Shown here piece by piece: positions 7,970-18,027 of a stretch of DNA of 64,000 nucleotides (its first letter is position 1; every line of letters begins with the position of its first letter). This DNA comes from Meconema thalassinum. Taxonomy: Eukaryota > Arthropoda > Insecta > Orthoptera > Tettigoniidae. A model generated the notes under the pieces. It had not been told where the DNA came from and searched no databases. It saw nothing but the letters and a program-made list of their open reading frames with translations. The translations under genes were made by a program, and so were the position numbers. Location of the stretch: contig CAMPQE020000053.1 of assembly GCA_946902985.2 (NCBI GenBank), positions 1,860,001 to 1,924,000 on the forward strand, read 5' to 3'.

Positions 7970-10900
7970 TAATCTCAAGCAAGGACGTCGTTTATGGCGT
8001 CTGATAAATGGGGACCTGGTCTCATTTTGCCCTGTAATTCCTTAAATTGTGTGTGAAATTGTTAATTTAATTGTGATTTTTGAGTGACGTATTGTGCCGT
8101 TTTGACGAGGATTTTGGGGAGCCATAGATCTTAAGGGACCCTTCCGGAACCCTCTTCCGACAAGAAGACATATAGGACGGGAAGGAATGCACAAGGAAAA
8201 TTAATTTGGGGGTGTCGGGTATAATGAGAGATCAAAACTATCAAAAAGTGGCAGAACCCTAACCTACTTCAGAGATATAAAAACGGTTAATCCGTACTAG
8301 ACAGTTGTAGTATAATTTAACTCGTCTCCGTGTGAAAAATCCTAAAAATTAAGCCTCTCGAAGTCCTACTAAAACGAAGAATTCAGCAAACAAAGCTAAG
8401 AGATTGACACGTAAGTCATCCCTAGACAATAACTTCGGAGATTCAATAATAATAATAATACAAGCATGAATTTACGGCATAGAAAGATATTTACTTGTTT
8501 ACAATGCAAGAAATTCATTACATTTACTGCACAATAAGTTTAACGACTACGCTATGATGGTGTCACCTCTAACATTTAACGTTACAGTAAGTTAAGCTAA
8601 TACCTATCGTACGTTAACAGTAGCAATGATGCAAACGAGAAGCGTTCCATCCAAAACTCATTTCAAAGCAAAATCTAAGCACTTTCTGAACCTAACAGGC
8701 AATAGAAAGAGCTATCCTAAATTACAACACAAATGTATTACAAATAACCCTTGAATAATGCACAATTGGCGCCACTGACCTGCCTACTCGCAGCTTCACT
8801 CTTTGAGAAGTTGGGCCATGAATGTATGGGAGAGAAAAATTACGTCGGCGACTGCATGAGCAATTCATGTCTAATGTCGCATTATCAGGTTAGCTACCGT
8901 GTTTAAACACGTAACTAACTGATTTGTCGTCTCACAATAGGGAAAGCTATAATTGTATTTAAACATGTCGAAGAATATCAAATCCAAGCATTGGTCATCA
9001 AGGTTTCGTTCAGTTTAGTGGTTTATTCATGTTTTATAAGATTTCCTAACGCTTCATTTAGGTTTCAGTTTAGATAAAAATCCTGCTATTTGATTATTAT
9101 GATCTTATTTATCAAATCATCTTTTAGTCCTATCATTTTGTTTGTATTGGTTAAGTGACCATGTTAAACTCGAAAAGTGTGAAAAATTGGTGTAAATCAA
9201 ACCAACATCAGACTCATAATTGGAAGAAAAACCCCTTTTCAAACCTTCATGTGCACCTATAAGTGCTTATCAATAACACTCGGCCACTTGCTCAGTTAAC
9301 GAGACAAAAATCGTACACGTACCGCCTCAAATAATACCAAAAATTGTAATTTGCAACTAAGGGTTGATCCTACCTCTGTAGTGCTTCAAAAATATAACAA
9401 TGGTTTTCTCTAGCGTTATACACTTCCAGCTTGTGGACTAGATTATAATCTGCTGTACAAAAGAGCTATGGATTCTAAATATCATCCTAAACGGATTTAA
9501 AGTGTGCATGAATTGCTATTATATCAGACTTCTACAGTCAAGAAACATGTGTTAATAAAACTGGGTCTTTCTTACAGTTCCAAAATGAACCCTCTCGTCG
9601 AACCCAAGATACCCTGCTTGGCTCATCTTACGAATTACAGCATTGTATCATAGTCGTCAGATTGTCAATGATGAAAATAAAACAAAAGAAACACACCCAT
9701 GTGTTCATGTAGCGTGAAACAAGTTTCGTGCCGTGTCGGCTAGCTTACACTTCACTACCTTCTACATTATTTCATTGCATTAAAGAGCGCGCTGCGTTCG
9801 CGACTACAAGGTCGACATAAATGGCATTGGCTTTGCTATGGCCTTGGCAAACATGTGGTTACTGGGTTAGCTGGACCTAGTGGAATGCAGTTGTGGCACA
9901 ATTATATTTCTACGTGATTGGGCTCTGGTTCGATGCACTGTTCCGAGCTCTCAAATGTGTATGTACAAGAATACGGGCAAGAACGTTTTTCCCAAGCTCT
10001 GGCAAATAATACGATATAATGTGCTGGCAAATAACCACTAGAAATAAAGCGATGAATCCTACCTAAGATTGTGCTGAGTAAGTTCTTCTATTACTAATCC
10101 ACCTCACCATGATCGTACATAAAAAGAATCAACTTTCAGCCGGACTCACATGTTTTCTTCACGTCTCCAGCGTGTATGCGTTCGTCTGGTCTCAGTGGCA
10201 AAATGCTGCGGCATGGTAATAATAGCCAAGGAACTCCGTCCTTCCTTCAGGAAGATTTAGCCGTCACTATACCCCTCCATGTTGGGTTTTTACGCCATAC
10301 TAGGATCCATTATAATTGGGATAGTAGGCGTGTCCTCTTGGTGTCGAATTAATGAAGTAAACTCCACGATGATGAGATATCCGTGGTTTTCACTAGCTCT
10401 AATTGAATTATAACATCGACTTACAAAATTCACAGATTTTACACTTGAGTAGCGAGTAAGTGCATAAAATGGCCATGAGTTCATCCGCTCACAGAATTTA
10501 AGCAGTAGCTTGTGCCACTATATTCACTAAAAGCTGGCGTATTAATTAGACGCAAACCTATTACTTTGAAATGATTGACAGTGCATTTTAACTGGCAATG
10601 TTTTCACACTTTGAACAAATTTTATGCGTTCAGCAACCATGTGCTTTTTTACCGTGTTCGATTCCGGCGTGGCGGAAAACTACTAATTCCACAAATATTG
10701 CGAATTAACATCAAATCACTGTTTTCAGTCGGTCTTGCAGCCTTGCTGCATGCATTAGCACATTACAGTTCACTCGATTTTAATTTACACACGTATTATT
10801 CGTGGATTTATATGACTATTTGAAAACAACGTCTGAACAGGACCTCACCTGCAATAGAAGTGGTGCTCATCAAAATGCCGGATGTTCGATCATGCCATCA

Positions 10901-11640
10901 GCGGGGTTTCATCTCTGTTTCTTCTTATCAACACAAATGAAATAATCCTCCAGTGCATCGAAATATGTACAAATAACTTATAACAATTCAGTCTCTAGGA
11001 AAAATAAAATAGAATTCACATTGGCGGCGCGCCAACTCGTAGTTCATCAAATGATAGTCACTAATACTTTCTCCGTGGAAGTCCTCGGTTCATCCAGAGA
11101 AGTTACACTCTTCATGAGCCATGGATGTCACATCGCAGATGTGAATACGGGCTCAGTATATATATGCTCACTGCTTGGAATTTATATTTTTACAGTGTGC
11201 GTAGAATGGTGTAATTTTTGGAAGGCGTATACATGAAATTGAGATTACCTTCCTGTTAGCTGAGCCATGGCCTAGATAGACAGCTTCTTGGGTAAATGAG
11301 TCTAGAATTAGACCGCCCATTTAACTAACCATCTGGTGTAAGAGTGCTGCAGCAGCATCTCATGGTGGTCGCGAGAAGCGAGGAGAAGTTGCCAAGTGAA
11401 GCTCAAACGGTGTTATTTGGCTAAAAGCATTCCCATAGTTGTACCAGTTGTACATTAATTGTTGGTAATTTATCTTTGGGGCCCCTTAAGGACCAAAGTT
11501 TGGAAACACCCCCAGGGAGTTCTGGGACAATTGCTTCCTTGTTAGTCCTGTATCTTCCCGAAAGGCCCAGCCTCCTCATCAGGGCAAGCAAGCCGCATCT
11601 AGAGCTACTATCGTTCCTTAGGGACTCCTGCTTGATATGA
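7970..11640. other. 3.7 kb without recognised gene
   Basis: I find no motif-bearing ORF, tandem repeat or confident SINE. Short ORFs at about 10290-10484, 10575-10823 and 11021-11236 lack recognisable features. A minus-strand ORF at 11421-11645 lies immediately 3' of the LINE endonuclease fragment and might be further LINE decay, but shows no motif. An 11-base G tract at 7959-7969 lies just upstream of the H1 copy. Confidence 0.45.
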
Positions 11641-12964
11641 AACACTCACTAGGGCACTAAAAGAAGTAAAGTTTTCTGGATGAACATAACATATCGCTCG
11701 AGAAGTCTTCTTTCTCGTTTCAACGAAGTGTTCATATTTATTCTCTGTTTTGTGATAATTCCAGAGAAGCCAAGCTCGTTTTCTGTCATTCAGGGCTTCA
11801 TCACATTGTAAGTTCCACCAAGGGTGTCCAGGTTTCTGTGTTTGAGGCGCGATTTCGAGAGCTGTTTTAACATGAAACACTCCAGTCGTTCAAGGTCTGG
11901 CGAAGTTAGAGTGGGAATTTTTTCTGAGAATTCATTCTGAGGTAATTTGAGTTTATCTGTGACGGGTCGAAGAATTCTGTGTCTGTGTCTGCAACTTTTC
12001 CGTGTGTTTTTCCGAATGCATTTAAACTTGATCTTAGGCATGCAATGGCGCGAGTCTGGATTGGTGCCTCGAAGGACTTTGACATTCAGTATTTCTTTTG
12101 AAGATCCGACATAAATTGCTTCAAGGTCAAGTTGAAATTCTCCAAGTAAAGTGTTTGGAGGTGTCCCTGTCATTTGCTTCCATGGAAGATATTTGAAAAT
12201 CGTGGATTTTACACTAGTGTGTTAATCCCACAGAGTTCAATTAAACGTTCTCCATTCCGGTTGGTTCTGGAATGTACTCGATATACACCAACTACATGCC
12301 TGTATTTTCGTTCTTAACCAGTTTGAGCATTGGAGTCGCCCAGGAGACATATGGCATGTGATTTAGGAATTTTAGATAGAATTTCATCCAATGTTTCCCA
12401 GAAGATTTCCACATTCTATGGGTTCCGTTTGTTGTCTTGCTTGATGGGTGCGTGAACATCCACAAACGTGTAGACTGTATTGGCACATTTGACACAACGA
12501 TCGAATATCCTATTGGATATGGGGTTAAAGCTGATGATTGATCCGAGGATTTTGTTACTAACAATGAAACCAGTGCCAAGATGAGGACCTCCTTTGAAGA
12601 TTTTCTTGTCAGTTTTGCTTTTGAAGACTTTGAAAGCTTGAGTTTTGAATGAATCGTTATCCGTGTAGCGAGTTTCTTGGATCACAGCTATTATTATCCG
12701 ATGTTTGGCGAGAGTGTCTGTTAAGTGTTTGAGTTTGCCGACTTTGAGAAGTGAATTGGCGTTGAAGGTGGCACAAAAGTTCACAATATTGCACTTGAGT
12801 TTGGTTGTAACAGATAGTTCAAGAGACTCCGACTTCTCCTTCAAGCATGAGGGTGCAGACTCCCCAGAATCCTGTCTGGTTGCGACTCCCTGGGAGCCGG
12901 TGGATTGTCTACCACCTGAGGTAATATTTCCGTTTGATGCTTCATTTTGAGCAGTTAAGGACAC
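11641..12964 (-). pseudogene. LINE apurinic-like endonuclease domain fragment
   Basis: From high to low coordinate the minus strand carries the APE-type endonuclease landmarks of a non-LTR retrotransposon. FNANSLLKVGKL and the glutamate-bearing IQETRYTD come first, then GTGFIVS and YTFVDVHAP. After a frameshift comes GDSNAQTG at about 12318-12342, then NGERLIELC. Next is VKVLRGTNPDSRH, where the usual SDH catalytic triplet reads SRH. A post-endonuclease linker HPWWNLQCDEALNDRKRAW lies at about 11755-11815. Several stops and frame changes, plus loss of that catalytic Asp, make it inactive. The reverse transcriptase is absent. Such enzymes nick target DNA to prime reverse transcription. Confidence 0.75.
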
Positions 12965-13397
12965 TTTCCTGTGAAGGGAACGTGTAGTTCATCAATAATC
13001 AATAGAAGTGCTTTGAAGCACATTGAAGCATCCCCCTATAGAGAGACCCATCGAATAATATATTAATCATGAATTATGCTTACAGAAAAGCCAGTTGAAT
13101 ATTGCGCAACTATAAAGGGTCAAACGGACCCCGCTTGCCCGGTTAAGTACCGTACACGAGACCGAAATTTGTACTCTGAAACGCAGGCCTATCTGAGGGC
13201 TTAAATTGCAAACACATTCTTGACATTCTTTAACTCATAAAAATGAAGAAATTAATGGAATTTCTGTCGTTGAATGGTGAGAGATTCCTTAAAGCCGCTA
13301 GTCAAAATTAACGGCAACAGGGTCCAGCAGACGAAGATAAGGGTTATAAAAACGGGATATATATTTCAAACGGATAGGACGTGTGTCTATGAGCCTG
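12965..13397. other. Left flank of LTR insertion, no gene seen
   Basis: Unclassified non-coding sequence between the LINE fragment and the LTR retrotransposon insertion site. No motif recognised. Confidence 0.4.
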
Positions 13398-13401
13398 GTA
13401 C
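13398..13401. repeat. Left target-site duplication, GTAC
   Basis: GTAC lies immediately before the first TG of the element and recurs immediately after its final CA at 31590-31593. A 4-bp duplication fits integrase-mediated insertion of a Ty3/Gypsy-type element. Four bases could match by chance, but they coincide exactly with both TG/CA termini. Confidence 0.75.
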
Positions 13402-13899
13402 TGCCCCCGTAAATTGAATTATATTGAGACCACGATGGCTGTATTGGCAAATATGAGTAAAGTTATGGATGTCATAGTTGTGACGTGTATATTCATGACG
13501 TAGGCACGGATGACGCAGATTTCATGCAAGTAGGCTGGTTGAGCTGAGATTCTTGGTGACGTCATGATTTTGTTCGAGAAAGATCGGAGATTTACGACGC
13601 AGTCGCAGGAAACAAGGTATTGTGCTAAGGAAGAAGTTACGCTATTGGAGGAGAGACTCGAACCAATGAACGATAGTTTGGAAGGAAGACGGAGATTGCT
13701 GAAACTACGATATTTAATTACTTTTGGCATACAGATTTGTGGAAAACTATTTTCAGTTATGGCATTGATTTGGAATTTTGAAGAAATTAATTTTGAATTT
13801 TTGAAATTTGAAAATCCGTCAAGTATAGCCAAAGTTAAAACTTCTAGCAATGACGCAGCAACAGGCCATGGAAGGGATGGATACGCCCTTTAAGAAGTT

Positions 13900-13938
13900 G
13901 ATAAAAGGTTGTGCACAGAAGAGAGGAGCTCTCAGAAC
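13900..13938 (+). promoter_or_regulatory. Candidate LTR core promoter (TATA-like and initiator)
   Basis: GATAAAAG at 13900-13907 is followed about 33 bp later by TCAGAAC at 13932-13938, resembling an insect TATA plus TCAGT-type initiator. Two direct copies of TCAGAACTCATAC overlap the initiator at 13932-13956. The same arrangement is present in LTR2 (about 21033-21071) and LTR3 (about 28167-28205). A second TATA-like site (TATATAAAC) lies near 16775, so the true start is uncertain. Confidence 0.4.
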
Positions 13939-16900
13939 TCATACTCAGAACTCATACGGATCATACCGCTGATACCGCATATATATTTCAGATGTTATAG
14001 AGTCATTTTCGAGTGAACAAGTGAAGCAAGTTGTCTTTAGCGTGTGGTTAAAGCCCGGCGCATCGAACGAACACGGAGCAGTTCCATTTTACGCTGCTCG
14101 AAACTAGGTGAAGTTGAAACGCTCACATTAACGTTTCCACCAGATAAGGTATCAAGAGTTAACTTCAGCCTTTATTATTCAATTGGGCAGTACAACATTG
14201 AGGTGTGTAGAAGATTTGAACAATTTCACAGTTATACTTCGAAAGATATTGGCACTTTAAGGCTGCCAACAAAAGTGATTTTCTCGCCACATGAGAAACA
14301 CTTTTAAAATTCCACATTATACACTACGGCTGACACGTGGAGTGCAACAGTGATATTGGAGAATACGTTTGGTAATACAACGATACATTCTACTATGGAA
14401 CATTATAATCTTGCAGTGCTTTCGATGATTATAACAGTAGTTGAGATGGAAGGCTAAGGCTTTAATGCAATTGGGACATATATCGTTGGAGTGAAATAAC
14501 AGCATGGAACTTCGTTAATCGTCTTTCTACAAAAGCGAGCATGTAATGAACATCCAACTACACTCATGCATCGTGAATCCATCGCTGAATTATACCAGAC
14601 GACAGTGGAAATATTTTCATACTCCACGATTATGAATATTTCTGCGGAAATAACTACAATAAACTTCATGGCGATTTACGACCGGAACTTCAGGGAACTT
14701 TCAAGAGAGGCTAGGGTGGACCCGGCTCACAGAGAAGAGTTTTGCCAGAAGGATGTTTTTCGTATCCACGGAGCAGTGCAATTTCGTAGGAGGAAGCAGT
14801 TCGCTTCTCCGAGGACGCTGATTCCAGGTTCGAGGTCGGAGCACATCTTCACGCTGGTGAAATGGAACCAACAGCAGTTTTCTTTGAAAACTTTCCTCTA
14901 GAACTTCAATCAACAGATAAGGTAGTCGTGAATGTTTCTTGTATTATTTGAGTCTTGTAGCGATATCTGAGCAACCATTCTTCCCATATTTTCTGTCCCA
15001 TATTTTTTTTGTGCCCCATTTTCTTGATTAACATTTCTGTACTCAGTACACTTCGATGATTTATGCCTTTTTCTTCGATTTGTTGAGACATTGTTATGTC
15101 ATTGGCATAGTTAAATTAATTTTGGATCAGTTGAGACTGATGATTTAGATTCTTTCAGTAATTTGCATATTTTTGTAGTCACGATTTGACTGTAAAGTTA
15201 ACGATTTTCTATGGCAGATTTGAATTCAGACAGCGTGTCATTTTATTAAAGTAATTCTATTCAGTAAATTACTTTGACCAATTTTCTGTCATCCTCAAGA
15301 AAGAAGAATAATTAAATGATTTTAGAGCGTTAAAATCTATTACGATATCGACGATCTTTGAAATACTAGTCGTCTTATGAACATGATTGCAACATAGACA
15401 TTTATCATTGCATTATAGACAATTTTATGAAATATGAACTTTGATTACGATTTATTGAATACACTATAGTAATGAACATTTGATAGGAGTTTTTCTCAAT
15501 TATAGATTGGAACAATAATGTTTGCATTCCACAGTCTAATTGTATTCTATTCGACTATTCATACAGTTTAGATGAACTTTGATTGAAGATAGTATTTTTA
15601 TACTGCGATACTTTGAAGATATTAATCTCAATTTTGATAGACCAGGGAGGAGTGTCTAATCGTATTTGCTATTAAATTTATTTGTGATTGGCAAATTTTT
15701 ACTTCATATCGATTCATGAATGAAACCCACGAAGGTTAAATAATAACAGTCATTAATACAATTGTTGAATATAAGAATTTTTAAAGAGGAACAATGGATG
15801 TATAATCGTTAGTTCAGTGGACGTGTAATAGTCGCTGATGAATAATGCCCTTGAATTATGAAGGAGGTTCCCACAGTAACGTTAATGAAGTTGATGAATT
15901 TATAAGTGGAGGATTTTTGTATGTAGTTTGGAAGATTTTTATGCCATATATATGAAGATATATGATGAATTTTGGGCCAATTTTTGTGCAATTTTGTGCG
16001 TCTTGAGCGAAGTATTTTCCCGCTGAATGTATTGTTCTGGTTCTTTGAAAGTTATTCATATGAAGATACTGTTAAAATTAACAAGAGTGTTAAATAATTT
16101 GAGATAAAGATTTTGAATGGAGGTTACCGTCACAAATATTAATAATTATTATTAAACCTTATTAAACCTGAATTTGACAGTTAAATATAACTAACCTTCA
16201 TTGGTCGATTATATCACCACGATTTGAGTAATTATCAACAGGATAAATGTGTGGTTTAATGTATTTCTTGTATAAATAATATAAACAATATAATATTGTA
16301 AAATTATTTTGTAAATATCTTTGTTAAATAATTTGAAATGAAAAGGATTAATAGAGGCGTGTATAAGTTTTCCAATTGTCGTTTGACATTGTTATAAACA
16401 ATTTATTATTGTTATAAATAATTAATGAACTTTTGTTATTAACATTAAGAGTTTTGTTTTTATACTCTAAACAACGCTAATTAAACAAGTGGTTTGAACA
16501 ATTAAACATGATTTGGGATTGTTGGAGTAATCCACTGGTGTTTGAATGGAGCATTTAAAACATTTGCGTGATAATATTTCAGTTGAGATGTGAACATTTA
16601 CGTGTTTTGAAAAGGAGAGCCAAGCTCTGAGGTAACTCGCTTATGCTAGGGTTGAACGAACGGGGTGAGTCCGCTTTGACGATGCAGGTGCATTGCAGCT
16701 GGCCCGGACAACTGTATGACAGAGGCCAAGGACGTATCCATAATAGCCTTGTGGCTATAAATAAAATGTGAAGTATATAAACACGCAAAACAATTGATAT
16801 ATGTGTCTCGTCCCAAATCCCGTTTCCATTCCAAGTGCATTATTATTTTTACGTTTCTTTGAGCTGGAGAAAGCTGAAACATTGTATGTAGAGTATACAA

Positions 16901-17125
16901 GTCCTACAGGAGGACATGATTATATGGACGATGGCTTCTGATTGCCACGTGGATTTTGTTGTTTTATTTTTGTTAAAATCATTCTTTATGTGAAATAAAT
17001 TATTGTGCAGTTTTAAGTTTCTCATCTTCGTTATGGTTCATTTTAAATATCATGGTGGAGGTTATTGTGAGTGCATACTTTAAGTGATCCAGTTGACAAC
17101 CCAGTCCCCGAGATAAATTTAAGAG

Positions 17126-17142
17126 GTAAGTAAAGGTAAGTA
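17126..17142 (+). promoter_or_regulatory. Tandem consensus splice donors near LTR 3' end
   Basis: AGAG|GTAAGTAAAG|GTAAGTAT gives two consensus 5' splice sites 10 bp apart, just before the LTR/internal junction. A plausible acceptor (CCCTAAAGCAG) ends at 18004, 23 nt before the gag ATG. Splicing would remove the hairpin leader and candidate primer-binding site to leave a short gag message, while unspliced RNA would keep them. The same sites occur in LTR2/internal 2, shifted by 7134 bp. Confidence 0.4.
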
Positions 17143-17319
17143 TGAACCCCCGTATATTTTGGTGTGTTCCACAATAATTTCTTGTTAACTATTGTGCTCT
17201 AATCTCGATAGTATCTGTCAGTGCCATTTTCATTGATGTAGCTGTGCCGGTGCGATTGATTATTGGCAATCCGATTGAGTGGGCGGATATCTGACAGCCT
17301 ACTATCCGGATATCGGGTA

Positions 17320-17515
17320 CAGTAGGATTGGCGACCCTATAACGTAGGGCATGTTCAACAAAACTGGATTACCAGGTTGAACACCAGTAGGATTGGCAAC
17401 CCTAAAACGTGGGGCTCGATCGACTGAATAACATTGGATTACCAAGTTATTGCAGTAGAATTGACACCGCAATTTTGTGGAGTTTTCGAATAACATTGGA
17501 TTACCAAGTTATCGA
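17320..17515 (+). repeat. Three tandem leader modules with paired hairpins (copy 1)
   Basis: Three modules begin CAGTAGGATTGGC (17320), CAGTAGGATTGGC (17385) and CAGTAGAATTGAC (17453), with lengths of about 65, 68 and 63 nt. Each can form a first small hairpin (CCCTA/TAGGG in module 1) and a second, stronger one. The second is TGTTCAAC...GTTGAACA enclosing CTGG-ATTA-CCAG in module 1, and ATAAC-A-TTGG-ATTA-CCAA-GTTAT in modules 2 and 3. Stem bases change in compensating pairs while the ATTA loop is constant, implying an RNA structure. The first module starts at the last two LTR bases, so the array spans the junction. Packaging, dimerisation or translation roles are possible but not shown. Confidence 0.65.
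17329..17337 (+). promoter_or_regulatory. Candidate primer-binding site
   Basis: TGGCGACCC lies 7 nt inside the LTR end. TGGCGACC-like sequences serve as tRNA primer sites in some insect Ty3/Gypsy elements. The offset is longer than usual, and a related TGGCAACCC occurs in the second leader module, so this call is tentative. The copy-2 counterpart is at about 24463-24471. Confidence 0.35.
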
Positions 17516-18027
17516 TGTCAAAGGGATTGTGAAGACTCAAATAAAGAGGTTGATTCTTTGTTAGATGTCTTGGCCAATTGTAAAATTTGAGAGTGTGATT
17601 ATATGGGGATAAATGTTGTGTTGTATTAGGAAAATTACACTCAGAAAAGATCAGATCTTATACAACTTGAGAGAGGTTAAATAGGCTGGAAACTTAGAAA
17701 AATCGCCTATGATCTGGAATCTTATTTAATTTGACCGGCTTATGACATGTTTAGTCATATTAAAGATAAAATTAAACTATTTGGATTGTAAATGTAAATT
17801 ATTTGTGTTAGGATATTTTAAAATGAACCAAAGAAACTTGAACATGTGCTTGAGTTTATTTCAACATGAAGTGTCTACGAAAGTTAATTATAAGGTAATT
17901 ATAAGTTAGATTTAAGACAGAAAATTGCTCAAAACTTATATATGGTGAAAAATGTTGCTCAGATGTTGTTATTTTGCTCTGTTTGATGTATGTCCCTAAA
18001 GCAGTTTATTATTGAAATATTATTGAA

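Larger units (their letters stand above)
13402..17321 (+). repeat. LTR 1 (5' LTR), about 3920 bp
   Basis: Starts TGCCCCCGT and ends GGGTACA. The same sequence recurs at 20535-24455 and 27669-31589. It differs from LTR2 and LTR3 by small changes: 3-bp differences near 14180 (TATTCAATT against TATAATTCAATT) and near 14375, a 1-bp loss near 14790 that breaks a candidate ORF, and scattered single bases. The sequence is AT-rich with a slightly GC-richer patch near 16610-16760. It contains a candidate core promoter, AATAAA near 16995 and two splice-donor consensuses near its 3' end. Most insect Ty3/Gypsy LTRs are a few hundred bp, so this one is exceptionally long. Confidence 0.85.

Noticed and set aside
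9860..9960. Possible tRNA or SINE with GGTTCGATGC
   Set aside because: The B-box-like sequence lacks the final CC, no credible A box lies at the right distance, and no arms pair.
13564..13893. 109-codon ORF repeated in all three LTRs
   Set aside because: It lies upstream of the candidate promoter, shows no motif, and its preservation follows from LTR identity rather than selection.
14044..14307. 87-codon ORF in each LTR
   Set aside because: It opens on GTG rather than ATG, has no recognisable domain, and differs between LTRs only as the DNA does.
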